Of a stretch of 64,000 nt of DNA, positions 1-10,005 are shown piece by piece (within the stretch, counting starts at the first letter, position 1; each line of letters starts with the position of its first letter). The DNA is from Microbacterium rhizosphaerae (lineage in GTDB: Bacteria; Actinomycetota; Actinomycetes; Actinomycetales; Microbacteriaceae). The stretch is taken from assembly GCF_034120055.1 (NCBI RefSeq), contig NZ_CP139368.1, positions 2,852,001-2,916,000 on the forward strand, in the 5' to 3' direction. The notes beneath the pieces were generated by a model, which saw only the letters and a program-made list of their open reading frames with translations, made no database searches and was not told the DNA's origin. The position numbers were made by a program, and so were the translations under genes.

Positions 1-261
1 ACGGATGCCGCGCTCCAGAGCAGGGTCGACACGTGGGTCGCCGGTACCGCGGTGCTGCTCGTCGACCGCTACCGGCACGACATCGCCTCCATCATCACCG
101 AGACCGTCGAGCGGTGGGACCCGGCGGAGACCACGGAGAAGATCGAGCTCATGGTCGGACGCGACCTGCAGTACATCCGCCTCAACGGCACGATCGTCGG
201 CGCCATCGCGGGCCTCGGGATCTACACGATCGCGCAGGCCCTCCTGGGCGTGTCGGGCTGA
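1..261 (+). CDS. DUF445 family membrane-associated protein (3' end only)
   Basis: The window begins inside this gene; reading from base 1 gives 86 residues up to TGA. The visible part has an amphipathic stretch (EKIELMVGRDLQYIRLNG) followed by one hydrophobic helix ending in LLGVSG, which is how DUF445 (YjiN-like) proteins end. The family's biochemical role is unknown; members are predicted to be membrane-anchored helical proteins. The N-terminal part lies outside the window, so length cannot be compared. The next gene starts 20 bases downstream from its own -10 box. Confidence 0.75.
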   Translation, partial: TDAALQSRVDTWVAGTAVLLVDRYRHDIASIITETVERWDPAETTEKIELMVGRDLQYIRLNGTIVGAIAGLGIYTIAQALLGVSG

Positions 262-269
262 GCGGGCGG

Positions 270-275
270 TAGCCT
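270..275 (+). promoter_or_regulatory. -10 box TAGCCT of a leaderless promoter
   Basis: TAGCCT ends exactly 6 bases before the GTG at 282, so the transcript should begin at or next to the start codon. Confidence 0.5.
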
Positions 276-281
276 GGCCCC

Positions 282-629
282 GTGACCGACGCGCCAGTCG
301 ACCAGCTGCTCTTCTCGTACGGGGACCTCCAGCAGCCGGATGTGCAGCTCGACATCTTCGGGCGCCTCGTCCACGGCGACGTGGACTGGCTGCCGGGGTA
401 CACGGTCGACTACGTGGAGATCGAGGACCCGCGCGGGACCGACGTCTCCGGCCTGTCGGTGAAGCCGGTGGTGCGCGCCACCGGCAACCGCCTCGACCGG
501 GTGCCGGGACGCGTGCTGCACCTCACCGAAGAAGAGGTCGAGGCCGTCGACGAGTACCAGGTCGAGCTCTACCGCCGCGAGCGGGTGATGCTCTCCAGCG
601 GCCACGCGGCGTGGGTGTACGTCCCATGA
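282..629 (+). CDS. Gamma-glutamylcyclotransferase-like (AIG2 fold) protein
   Basis: A 115-residue protein with the family signature near the start (LFSYGDLQQPDVQ), then FGR, a GY in the middle, SG, a V-x-G-R-V strand, and the closing YRRERV / SGHAAWVYV block. Proteins of this fold release pyroglutamate from gamma-glutamyl compounds, but small bacterial members are mostly uncharacterised, so the substrate is unknown. GTG 282 is chosen because a TAGCCT box lies 6 bases upstream and no ribosome binding site is visible. Its stop overlaps the next start (ATGA), which implies translational coupling with the phosphatase. Confidence 0.8.
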   Translation: MTDAPVDQLLFSYGDLQQPDVQLDIFGRLVHGDVDWLPGYTVDYVEIEDPRGTDVSGLSVKPVVRATGNRLDRVPGRVLHLTEEEVEAVDEYQVELYRRERVMLSSGHAAWVYVP

Positions 630-1111
630 TCCGGCTCGCCCTCGTGCGCCACGCGAAGTCGGACTGGTCGTCGCCCGGCCTCGCCGATCACGATCGGCCC
701 CTGAACGAGCGCGGCGAGCGGGATGCGCCGGTGATGGCCGCGCGTCTGGCCGGGGAGGGATTCGCCCCCGACGTGATCGTGTCGTCCACGGCCCTGCGGG
801 CCCGCACCACCGCGCAGGCGTTCGCCGACGAGTTCGGGATGCCGGTGGACCTGCAGCGGCGGCTGTACGCCGCATCCGGCTCGACGCTCCTCACCGCCGT
901 TTCGGATGCCGGTGCCGCGGGCAGCGCGTCCGTCATCCTCGTCGCGCACAATCCCGGCATCACCGACCTCGCCTACGCCCTCTCGCAGGAGCGCATCCAG
1001 CGTATGCCGACGTGCGCGATCGCCCGGTTCGCCTGGGACCTCGGTACGCAGGAGTGGAGTGCCATCGATTCCGTCGAGCCGGTCGAGTGGAGCCTCGACG
1101 TCCCTCGCTAG
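626..1111 (+). CDS. SixA-like histidine phosphatase
   Basis: 161 residues of the phosphoglycerate-mutase-like histidine phosphatase family. The phosphohistidine motif is LVRHAKSDW near residue 6 (RHA rather than RHG, as in SixA-like members), and the second catalytic His lies in LVAHNPG near residue 104. Conserved R residues follow in LNERGERDA and ALRARTTAQA. Such small proteins remove phosphate from phosphohistidine or small phosphoesters in the cytosol; the target is not shown by the sequence. The start overlaps the preceding stop. It converges on hutI with a 9-base gap. Confidence 0.85.
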   Translation: MIRLALVRHAKSDWSSPGLADHDRPLNERGERDAPVMAARLAGEGFAPDVIVSSTALRARTTAQAFADEFGMPVDLQRRLYAASGSTLLTAVSDAGAAGSASVILVAHNPGITDLAYALSQERIQRMPTCAIARFAWDLGTQEWSAIDSVEPVEWSLDVPR

Positions 1112-1120
1112 CCGATTCGG

Positions 1121-2278
1121 CTACGCGATCCGCACACCGTCCTTGTAGACGCTGTCGATCATCGGGACACCCGGCCGGTAGGCCAGGTGCACGCGCGTCG
1201 GCGCGTCCAGCACGACGAGGTCGGCGCGCATGCCGGTGGCGATCGCCCCGATGTCGTCGCGCCGCAGCGCACGGGCGCCGCCCGCGGTCGCCGCCCAGAC
1301 CGCCTCGGAGGGCGTCATCCGCATCTCGCGCACCGCCAGCGCGACCATGAGGGGCATCGAGCTCGTGAAGCACGACCCGGGATTGCAGTCGCTGGCGATC
1401 GCGACGGTCGCCCCGGCGTCGAGGAGACGGCGCGCGTCGGGGTACGGCGAACGCGTGGAGAACTCCACTCCGGGCAGGAGCGTCGCGACCGTGTGCGACC
1501 CGGCGAGGGCGGCCACGTCGTCCTCGCTCAGGTAGGTGCAGTGGTCGACGGATGCCGCCCCCATCTGCACGGCCACCTGCACCCCCTCGCCGGGCCCGAG
1601 CTGGTTGCCGTGCAGGCGCGGCACGAGCCCGTGCTCGATGCCGGCGGCGAGGACTCTGCGCGCTTCGGCCGGGCTGAACGCGCCGGTCTCGCAGAACACG
1701 TCGATGTACTTGGCGTGCGGCGCGACGGCGCGCAGCATCGGTCCCGTCACGAGATCCAGGTAGTCCTCGCGGGCCTCGGCGTACTCGGTGGGCACGACGT
1801 GCGCGCCCAGGAACGTGACCTCGGGCGTGACCTCCGCGGCGAGCCGGGCGGCTCGGGCCTCGTCGTGCACCGTGAGTCCGTAGCCGGTCTTGACCTCGAT
1901 CGTCGTCGTGCCCTGGCGGGCGCACTCGTCGACGAGCCGGCGCAGGTTGCGGCGCAATGCGTCGTCTGAGGCGGCACGCGTCGCGGCGACGGTGCGGCGT
2001 ATGCCTCCCGCGGCATAGGGCACCCCCGACATCCGCGCCTCGAACTCGTCGGCGCGGTCTCCCGCGAAGACGAGGTGCGCGTGGCTGTCGACGAAGCCCG
2101 GGATGACGGCGCGCCCCCGGGCATCGAGGACCTCGGCGTGCTTCGGGGCGTCAGCCGCCGCTCCCACCCACGCGATGCGCTCGCCCTCGATCACCACGGC
2201 GGCATCCGTCACGGTGCCGAGCCGGTCGTCGCCGGACGGCACGTTCGTCGTCAGCTCGCCGATGTTCGTGATCAGCAT
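1121..2278 (-). CDS. hutI: Imidazolonepropionase
   Basis: 385 residues, normal for HutI, the amidohydrolase that opens 4-imidazolone-5-propionate to N-formimidoyl-L-glutamate. Metal-binding H66 and H68 lie in [22 protein letters not shown] and SDCNPGS later in the chain complete the site. ATG 2278 is preceded by GAGGAG at 7 bases, a ribosome binding site made from the last codons of hutF. It is the last gene of the hut operon. Its product feeds HutF, so the operon uses the two-step deiminase branch rather than HutG-type formiminoglutamase. Confidence 0.95.
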   Translation of the reverse strand: MLITNIGELTTNVPSGDDRLGTVTDAAVVIEGERIAWVGAAADAPKHAEVLDARGRAVIPGFVDSHAHLVFAGDRADEFEARMSGVPYAAGGIRRTVAATRAASDDALRRNLRRLVDECARQGTTTIEVKTGYGLTVHDEARAARLAAEVTPEVTFLGAHVVPTEYAEAREDYLDLVTGPMLRAVAPHAKYIDVFCETGAFSPAEARRVLAAGIEHGLVPRLHGNQLGPGEGVQVAVQMGAASVDHCTYLSEDDVAALAGSHTVATLLPGVEFSTRSPYPDARRLLDAGATVAIASDCNPGSCFTSSMPLMVALAVREMRMTPSEAVWAATAGGARALRRDDIGAIATGMRADLVVLDAPTRVHLAYRPGVPMIDSVYKDGVRIA

Positions 2279-2282
2279 GATG

Positions 2283-3521
2283 TCACTCCTCGGGGCGCGT
2301 GACACGGCCGGCCACGATCGTCGCGGTGACGTCGCCCGCGCGGGCGACGAGGGGAAGCTGGTCGATGTCCGCGCCGCGCACGCGCACGGAACCGAGACCG
2401 AGCTCGACGGCGTCGAACGGCGCTCCGACGCGGAGTCCCTCCGTTCCGGATCCCGCGCGCCACAGCTGCGCAGGAGAGAAGACGCCGCGACGCTGCAGGC
2501 GCAGCCGCTGGTCGAGCTCGAGGCGTGCGACCTCTTCCCAGGGGTCGATGACGGCGTTCTGATCGGACCCGATCGCCAGGCGCGCGCCGGCCGCGAGCAG
2601 CTCCGGCGCCGGGCCGATGCCGTCGCCGAGGTCGGCCTCGGTCGTCGGGCACATGACGACGGTCGCACCCGCGTCGCCGAGCAGGCGGATGTCCGCGTCG
2701 GTGAGGTGCGTCGCGTGGACGGCGTGAAGCCGGTCGGTGACGAGACCGTGCTGCGCCAGCAGCGCCGTCGGGGAGACGCCGTAGGCCGCCAGGCACTGCT
2801 CGTTCTCCGCCGGCTGCTCCGAGACGTGCACATGCAGCGGCACGTCCTGCGGGAGGCCGGTCGCGACCGCGGACAGGTCGGCCGGCTCGACCGCGCGAAC
2901 CGAGTGCACGGCCGCGCCGAGGGTCACGAGCGGGTACGACGCGAGCGCGTCGCGCAGGGAGTGCCACCGCCGCAGCCACGCGTCCGCATCGGCATCGCCG
3001 AACCGCCGCTGCTCGGGTGCGAGCGGCACGCCGACCCCGCCGCGCAGGTACAGCGTGTCGAGGAGCAGCAGCCGGATGCCGACGGCGTCGGCGGCATCCG
3101 CGAGCGCCACCTCCATGTCGTGCGCGGCATACGGTGTGCCGTCGACCTGGTGGTGCACGTAGTGGAACTCGCTCACCGAGGTGTAGCCCGCATCCCGCAT
3201 CTCGCTGAACACCCGCGTCGCGAGCTCGCGGTAGCCGCTCGGCGTGAGCGCCGCAGCCTGGGCGTACATGCGCCTGCGCCACTGCCAGAAGTCGCCGCCG
3301 TCGGCGTGCGTGCGGCCGCGGAGGCTGCGGTGGAACGCGTGCGAGTGCGCGTCGACGAAGCCGGGGACGACGGCGACCAGACTGTGGTCGCCCGGCTGGG
3401 CGGTGGTGCCGAGGTCGATGCCCGTGATGAGTCCGCCGTCGGTCTCGACGCGGACGCCCTGCTCGAAGCGGCCACCGGTCTCGGAGGCGACGCGTGCGAG
3501 CCCGCAGTGGAACGACGTCAT
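2283..3521 (-). CDS. hutF: Formimidoylglutamate deiminase
   Basis: 412 residues. HutF hydrolyses N-formimidoyl-L-glutamate to N-formyl-L-glutamate and ammonia. Amidohydrolase-fold metal motifs are visible: [13 protein letters not shown] near residue 57, [12 protein letters not shown] in the middle, HATHLT, and the metal Asp in [13 protein letters not shown]. The start ATG overlaps the stop of the M20 gene (ATGA), and its stop precedes hutI by 4 bases. HutF makes formylglutamate, which needs a deformylase to yield glutamate; no HutG-like gene is present in the window. Confidence 0.95.
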   Translation of the reverse strand: MTSFHCGLARVASETGGRFEQGVRVETDGGLITGIDLGTTAQPGDHSLVAVVPGFVDAHSHAFHRSLRGRTHADGGDFWQWRRRMYAQAAALTPSGYRELATRVFSEMRDAGYTSVSEFHYVHHQVDGTPYAAHDMEVALADAADAVGIRLLLLDTLYLRGGVGVPLAPEQRRFGDADADAWLRRWHSLRDALASYPLVTLGAAVHSVRAVEPADLSAVATGLPQDVPLHVHVSEQPAENEQCLAAYGVSPTALLAQHGLVTDRLHAVHATHLTDADIRLLGDAGATVVMCPTTEADLGDGIGPAPELLAAGARLAIGSDQNAVIDPWEEVARLELDQRLRLQRRGVFSPAQLWRAGSGTEGLRVGAPFDAVELGLGSVRVRGADIDQLPLVARAGDVTATIVAGRVTRPEE

Positions 3522-4720
3522 GAGGCCAGCTCTCGCAGGGTGTCGGCGAGCGCGGCCGCTCCCGCCTCGCAGTCCTCGTCGCGGGCGCCTTCCCCCGGCG
3601 CGTGAGAGACACCCGTCGGGTTCCGCACGAAGATCATCGCGGTCGGCACGGAGGGGGCGAGGATGCCCGCATCGTGTCCGGCGCCGGTCGGGATGGCGGG
3701 CACTCCGCCGAGGATGCCGCCGATGCGCTCCGTCAGGCCCGCGTCGAAGGCGACGATCGACGAGAACGACTCCTCGGCCACGGTCAGCGTGCAGCCTTCC
3801 GCGGCGACGAGCTCCTCGGCCCGTGCGAGAGTGTCGGCGAGAAGGGTGCGGACGTCGTCGTCGGCGCCTGCGCGGATGTCGAGCCACGCCTCGGCGCGCG
3901 ACGCGATGACGTTGGTGCCGTTCGGCGTGACGGCGAGACGGCCGACGGTCGCGCGGGCGCCCCGGCCTGCGGCGACGGCGGTGTCGCGCGCCGCCAGCAC
4001 GACCTCCGCGAGGGCGACGATCGGGTCGTGGCGCGCGACCATGGGTGTGGTGCCGGCGTGGTTGCCCTCGCCGTCGACCGTCAGCCGCCAGCGGCCATGC
4101 GGGATGATCGCGGATGCCGTGGCCAGCGGCATCCCGCGATCCTCCAGATCGACGCCCTGCTCGACGTGCAGCTCGATGAACGCCCCGAGGCGTCCGAGGC
4201 GCTCGGGGTCGGGTCCGATGGTCGAGGGATCGAGGCCCGCGGCCGTCCACGCCTGGTCGAACGTCACGCCCTCGCGGTCCGCGCGGGCGCGCACGTCGGC
4301 CGGATCGGACGCACCGACCATGAGCCGGGATCCGAGGCAGGGCAGGCCGAAGCGGCTCCCCTCCTCCTCGGCGAAGACCACCACGGCGATCGGGCGGGTC
4401 GGGCGGAAGCCCTCCGCCTGCAGCCGCGCCACGGCCTCCAGAGCGGAGGCCACCCCGAGCGGCCCGTCGTAGGCGCCGCCGCCGGGCACGGAGTCGAGGT
4501 GGCTGCCGGTGGCCACGGCATCCATTCCCGGCTCGCCCCACCATGCCCACAGGTTGGCGTTGCCGTCCTGCTCGACGAAGAGCCCGAGCGACTCGGCCGA
4601 CCGGCGGAACCAGTCGCGCAGGGCGAGGTCGGCGTCATCCAGCAGGTGCCGCGAGTAGCCGCCCCGCACCGGGTCTCGCCCGATGTCGCCGATCTCGTCG
4701 AGCCTCGCGCGGACGCCCAC
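3518..4720 (-). CDS. M20-family amidohydrolase in the hut operon (possible N-formylglutamate deformylase)
   Basis: 400 residues of the allantoate amidohydrolase / N-carbamoyl-amino-acid hydrolase branch of family M20. Zinc ligands are visible in order: GSHLDSVPGGGAYDG (H and D), FAEEEGSRF (catalytic E and ligand E), IELHVEQG (H) and the last His in SHAPGE. The dimerisation-domain stretch GNHAGTTPM is also intact. It lies between hutU and hutF with a 1-base gap and an ATGA overlap, so it must be co-expressed with them. Known relatives hydrolyse allantoate or N-carbamoyl amino acids. The position suggests it removes formate from N-formylglutamate; this is inference. The start is GTG, as no in-frame ATG fits better. 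Confidence 0.85.
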   Translation of the reverse strand: MGVRARLDEIGDIGRDPVRGGYSRHLLDDADLALRDWFRRSAESLGLFVEQDGNANLWAWWGEPGMDAVATGSHLDSVPGGGAYDGPLGVASALEAVARLQAEGFRPTRPIAVVVFAEEEGSRFGLPCLGSRLMVGASDPADVRARADREGVTFDQAWTAAGLDPSTIGPDPERLGRLGAFIELHVEQGVDLEDRGMPLATASAIIPHGRWRLTVDGEGNHAGTTPMVARHDPIVALAEVVLAARDTAVAAGRGARATVGRLAVTPNGTNVIASRAEAWLDIRAGADDDVRTLLADTLARAEELVAAEGCTLTVAEESFSSIVAFDAGLTERIGGILGGVPAIPTGAGHDAGILAPSVPTAMIFVRNPTGVSHAPGEGARDEDCEAGAAALADTLRELAS

Positions 4721-4721
4721 G

Positions 4722-6380
<1,659 letters not shown>

Positions 6381-6385
6381 CGTGT

Positions 6386-7939
6386 TCACTCCTTCGTAGC
6401 GGCGGCGAGCGCCGTGCGGGCGAGGGCGCCCGAGATCACCAGGGCCGTCACGGCCTCGATGTCGGGCGAGAGGAAGCGGTCGGGGCCGGGGCCCTCGACC
6501 TCGGTGCGGACGAGGGCGCGCACGGCGCTCGTCACGGGGCCGGGCTGCAGCGGTGCGCGCAGGTCCAGGGCGCGGCATCCCGTGACGACCTCCACCGCGA
6601 GCACGCGGGAGAGCCCGTCGATCGCGCGGCGGAGCTTGCGGGCGGCGGCCCACCCCATCGACACGTGGTCCTCCTGCATCGCGGACGACGGGATCGAGTC
6701 GACGGATGCCGGGACCGCCAGGCGCTTGAGCTCCGAGACGATCCCGGCGGCGGCGTACTGCGCGATCATGAGGCCCGAGTCGACGCCGACCTCGTGCGCG
6801 AGGAACGGCGGGAGACCGTGGCTGCGGGCCGGGTCCAGAGCGCGGTCCGTGCGGCGCTCGGACACCGAGGCGACGTCGGCGACCGCGATCGCGAGGAAAT
6901 CGAGGACGTACGCGACCGGTGCGCCGTGGAAATTGCCGTTGGACTCGACGCGGCCGTCGTCGGTGAGTACGGGGTTGTCGACCGCGGCGGCCAGCTCGCG
7001 CCCGGCGATGAGGGCCGCGTGGGCCATCGTGTCGCGGGCGGCGCCGTGCACCTGCGGCGAGCAGCGCAGCGAGTAGGCGTCCTGCACGCGGCCGTCCTCC
7101 GGGCCGCGGTGGCTCGCGACCATGGGCGAGTCCGCGAGGAAGGCCCGCAGGTTCGCGGCCGACTCGGCCTGGCCGACCTGGGGGCGCAGCAGCTGCAGGT
7201 CCGCCGCGAACACGGCGTCGGTGCCCAGCTGGCTCTCCACCGACAGCGCGGCGGACAGGTCGGCGGTGTCGAGCAGGATGCCCAGATCGTGCAGGGCGAG
7301 CAGCAGCATGCCGAGCATCCCGTCCGTGCCGTTGATGAGGGCGAGACCCTCCTTCTCGCGCAGTTCCAGGGGGGCGATGGATGCGGCGGCCAGGGCCTGC
7401 GCCGCATCCATCTCGACGCCCGCCGCGTCTCGGACGCGACCCTCCCCCATCGCCGCGAGCGCGACATGGGCGAGGGGGGCGAGGTCGCCCGAGCATCCGA
7501 GCGAGCCGTACTCGCGCACGATCGGCGTGATGCCGGCGTTCAGCATGGCCGCGTACGTCTCGACGACGATCGGGCGCACGCCCGTGTGACCGGTGGCGAG
7601 GGTCTGCAGACGCAGCAGCTGAAGCGCACGCACGACCTCGCGCTCCACCTCGGCGCCCGTGCCCGACGCGTGCGAGCGGATGAGGCTGGCCTGCAGCTGC
7701 ATGCGGCGCTCGAGGGGGATGAATTTCGTGGCGAGCGCGCCGAAGCCGGTGGAGATGCCGTAGTGCGGGTGGGGGTCGTCGGCGAGTCGGTCGACGAGGG
7801 CGCGGGATGCGGCGACCTTCTCCAGCGCGCTGCCGGCGATCTCGATCTCGGCGCCGCGGCGTGCGACGGCGACGACGTCGGCGGGACTGAGCGGTGCGGC
7901 ACCCACGAGGACGGTACGGAGAACGGGGGCGGAAGTCAT
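6386..7939 (-). CDS. hutH: Histidine ammonia-lyase
   Basis: 517 residues. HutH removes ammonia from L-histidine to give trans-urocanate, the first step of the pathway. The catalytic MIO prosthetic group forms from a three-residue loop, here Cys149-Ser150-Gly151 ([12 protein letters not shown]) instead of the more common Ala-Ser-Gly; since Ser and Gly make the ring chemistry, this should still be active. Tyr60 (YGISTGFG) and the QED motif ([12 protein letters not shown]) are present. ATG 7939 is chosen because it matches the family start; the frame stays open upstream. First gene of the operon, divergent from the IclR regulator. Confidence 0.95.
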   Translation of the reverse strand: MTSAPVLRTVLVGAAPLSPADVVAVARRGAEIEIAGSALEKVAASRALVDRLADDPHPHYGISTGFGALATKFIPLERRMQLQASLIRSHASGTGAEVEREVVRALQLLRLQTLATGHTGVRPIVVETYAAMLNAGITPIVREYGSLGCSGDLAPLAHVALAAMGEGRVRDAAGVEMDAAQALAAASIAPLELREKEGLALINGTDGMLGMLLLALHDLGILLDTADLSAALSVESQLGTDAVFAADLQLLRPQVGQAESAANLRAFLADSPMVASHRGPEDGRVQDAYSLRCSPQVHGAARDTMAHAALIAGRELAAAVDNPVLTDDGRVESNGNFHGAPVAYVLDFLAIAVADVASVSERRTDRALDPARSHGLPPFLAHEVGVDSGLMIAQYAAAGIVSELKRLAVPASVDSIPSSAMQEDHVSMGWAAARKLRRAIDGLSRVLAVEVVTGCRALDLRAPLQPGPVTSAVRALVRTEVEGPGPDRFLSPDIEAVTALVISGALARTALAAATKE

Positions 7940-7982
7940 AAGGCGATTCCACACCGCGCCACTACCGGGCGCGAGAGGTTCG

Positions 7983-8006
7983 TGGCATCCTGTGTCTGCC
8001 ATGCCA
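7983..8006. promoter_or_regulatory. Inverted repeat TGGCAT-N12-ATGCCA between hutH and the IclR gene
   Basis: Perfect 6-bp arms (7983-7988 and 8001-8006) spaced by 12 bases overlap the start codon of the IclR gene in the 61-base divergent region. Spacing and position suit an operator for autorepression and hut control, but the arms are short and could be chance. Confidence 0.3.
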
Positions 8007-8765
8007 GACAACTCCCCCCAGGTCCCCGCGGCGGATCAGACGCTGCGCATCCTCGCCTATCTCGCCCGCCAGCCCGGCCCCGTCGCGGCCGCGACCATGG
8101 CGGCGAGCCTCGGGATTCCGCGCTCCAGCGTCTACCACCTGCTCGGCTCGATGCAGCAGCACGGCTTCGTCGTCCACCTCCCCGAGGACCGCCGGTGGGG
8201 TCTCGGGACCGCCGCGTTCGAGCTCGCCGGCGGGTACTCGCGGCAGCAGCCGATCGCCCGCCTCGGCCGCACCCTGATCGCCGCCCTCGCCGACCGGTCC
8301 GGAGAGAGCGCGCACCTCGCGGTCATGACCGGGCGCGACGTGCTGTACGTCGTGGAGGAGCGTGCGCCGAGGCGCCCCGCCCTCGTCACCGACGTCGGCG
8401 TGCGCCTTCCCGCGCACCTCACGGCGACCGGGCGGGCGATGCTCGCGGCCCTCCCCCGCGAGCAGGTGCGGGCGCTCTACCCGGATGCCTCGGCCTTCGC
8501 CGATCGCACGGGTCGCGGCCCGAATCGCCCGAGCGACCTGCGCGAGGTGCTGCGTCAGGTGCGCGCCGACGGGTTCGCGAGCGAGGACGGCGAGGTGACT
8601 CTCGGCCTCCGCTCGGTCGGCGTGGCGGTGCGCGATCACACCGGCTGGCCGCTGGCGGCGCTCGCGGTCACGTGGCCCGAGGAATCCGCGCAGGATGCCG
8701 CATCCATGGCCCCTCTCATCCAGGCGGCAGCCGGCGAGCTCCAACGCCGGCTGCGCCGCCGTTGA
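8001..8765 (+). CDS. IclR-family regulator, probable hut repressor
   Basis: 254 residues. The N-terminal winged helix (residues 5-65) reads DQTLRILAYLARQPGPV then MAASLGIPRSSVYHLLGSM; the C-terminal effector domain has the IclR hallmarks HLTATGRAMLAALP and GVAVRDHTGWPLAALAVTWP. IclR proteins bind small molecules through that domain. Its divergent position next to hutH makes it the likely histidine- or urocanate-responsive regulator of the operon; an IclR-type HutR is known in corynebacteria. A GTG three codons upstream (7992) is an alternative start. No strong ribosome binding site is visible for either. Confidence 0.9.
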   Translation: MPDNSPQVPAADQTLRILAYLARQPGPVAAATMAASLGIPRSSVYHLLGSMQQHGFVVHLPEDRRWGLGTAAFELAGGYSRQQPIARLGRTLIAALADRSGESAHLAVMTGRDVLYVVEERAPRRPALVTDVGVRLPAHLTATGRAMLAALPREQVRALYPDASAFADRTGRGPNRPSDLREVLRQVRADGFASEDGEVTLGLRSVGVAVRDHTGWPLAALAVTWPEESAQDAASMAPLIQAAAGELQRRLRRR

Positions 8766-8884
8766 GGCGCGACCATCATGTCGCTCGTCGGTGCAGTGGC
8801 GTCCTTCAGCCGAGGACGTCACTATGTTCACACAGAGGAGAACACGCAGGCCGACCCCCGGCCGGTGTCCGCCGAGGAGGTTCG

Positions 8885-9310
8885 ATGAACGCAACACGCA
8901 CCAGTCAGGATGCGGCGCGGCTGGCGATCGCGATCGGCCGGATCAACCGGCGCATCCGTCCGCCCGAAGACGGCATGACGCACGGGCAGCTCTCCGTCCT
9001 CTCGACGATCGTCCGGCGGGGGCCCCTTCGTCCCGGGGACATCGCGCGGCGCGAGCACCTCGCACCGCCGTCGGTGACCCGCCTCGTCGCCGACCTCGAG
9101 TCGCGGGGCCTCGTCGGGCGCGAGCCCGACCCGGCCGACCGGCGATCGTTCTTCGTGCTCGCCACGCCCCAGGGCGAGAGGGCGGTCTTGCGGGCGCGCG
9201 CCGAGCGCGCCGAGCGGATCGGGGTGCTCCTGGCGGCACTGGACGACGACGAGCACGCCGCCGTCGTGGCGGCTCTGGACGCGCTGGAGCGCATCGCCGA
9301 GCCGGGCTGA
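8885..9310 (+). CDS. MarR-family transcriptional regulator
   Basis: 141 residues. A MarR winged helix spans the chain: MTHGQLSVLSTIVRRGPLR, then the recognition region DIARREHLAPPSVTRLVADLESRG and the wing EPDPADRRSFFVLATPQG. The C-terminal helix (VVAALDALERIAE) completes the dimer interface. The strong ribosome binding site GAGGAGG sits 5 bases before ATG 8885. It stands alone between the IclR gene and the ArsR/MFS pair, same strand, so its target cannot be read from position; the downstream exporter is one candidate. Confidence 0.85.
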   Translation: MNATRTSQDAARLAIAIGRINRRIRPPEDGMTHGQLSVLSTIVRRGPLRPGDIARREHLAPPSVTRLVADLESRGLVGREPDPADRRSFFVLATPQGERAVLRARAERAERIGVLLAALDDDEHAAVVAALDALERIAEPG

Positions 9311-9322
9311 ATCCAGGATCCT

Positions 9323-9388
9323 GAAAAGGTCTTTCACTTTTCACGTTCAGGGCGTACTCTGAAAGAGTCTTTCGAAATGCTCTTTCAG
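9323..9388 (+). promoter_or_regulatory. Promoter with three GAAA-N5-TTTC operator copies upstream of the ArsR-like gene
   Basis: Three 13-bp copies of GAAAnnnTCTTTC occur at 9323-9335, 9361-9373 and 9374-9386; the last two abut and lie inside a longer dyad CTGAAAGA...TCTTTCAG (9359-9388). A possible promoter is -35 TTTCAC (9332-9337), 17 bases, -10 TACTCT (9355-9360). One copy overlaps the -35 box and two follow the -10 box, the layout of a repressor-controlled promoter. The adjacent ArsR-like protein is the natural ligand. Confidence 0.6.
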
Positions 9389-9402
9389 ACTGGAGGTGCG
9401 CC

Positions 9403-10005
9403 ATGGCGGAGCCCAAGCCCGAGATGCGGCGACGACTGGACGACCCCGAGGCGATCGAGGCTCTCGCTCATCCGGTCCGCCTGAATCTCCTCGGCTACCT
9501 CATGTCGGAGGGTCCGGCCACCGCATCCGCGTGCGCGCGTGCCGTGGGCGACTCGCCGTCGAACTGCAGCTACCACCTGCGCGTTCTGGCGAGGCACGGC
9601 CTTGTCGAGCCGGTGGATTCCGTCGACGGGCGGGAGCGGCCGTGGCGGGCCACGGTCACCGGCCTCGACACGCATCTCGACTCCGCCGATCCCGACGTCG
9701 CCGCGAGTGCCGAGGGCATGATCGCCGCGGCCCTCCAGCTCGAGTACCAGCTGGCGCGCGAGCATCTGCGCACACGCGACCGCCTCGACCCCGACTGGCG
9801 CGAGACGGATGCGCACATGACCTACGGCCTGCGGGTGACGCCGGCGGAGCTGCGCTCCCTCGTCGAGGGCATCGACGCGCTCCTGCGCCCCTACATCGCC
9901 GCGACCCGGGGCGACGCACCCGACGGGTCGGCGGTCGCCGAGGTGTCGGTGCTCGCGTTCCCGCGACCGTCCTTCGGCGCGCCCGAGCCGGGGGTGCAGT
10001 CATGA
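9403..10005 (+). CDS. ArsR-like winged-helix regulator
   Basis: 200 residues. The DNA-binding domain is in the first 90: EAIEALAHPVRLNLLGYL, then the helix-turn-helix ACARAVGDSPSNCSYHLRVLARHGLVE and wing. The remaining 110 residues form a C-terminal domain without metal-binding CxC motifs, so this is a PadR/ArsR-type sensor of an organic ligand rather than a metal sensor. The ribosome binding site GGAGG lies 6 bases before ATG 9403. The stop overlaps the exporter start (ATGA), so sensor and exporter form one transcription unit. A second ArsR-like/MFS pair is at 25613-27471. Confidence 0.85.
   Translation: MAEPKPEMRRRLDDPEAIEALAHPVRLNLLGYLMSEGPATASACARAVGDSPSNCSYHLRVLARHGLVEPVDSVDGRERPWRATVTGLDTHLDSADPDVAASAEGMIAAALQLEYQLAREHLRTRDRLDPDWRETDAHMTYGLRVTPAELRSLVEGIDALLRPYIAATRGDAPDGSAVAEVSVLAFPRPSFGAPEPGVQS

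Noticed and set aside
7480..7510. HutH inactivated by loss of Ala in the MIO triad
   Set aside because: Ser and Gly, which make the ring, are intact, and the rest of the active site is complete.
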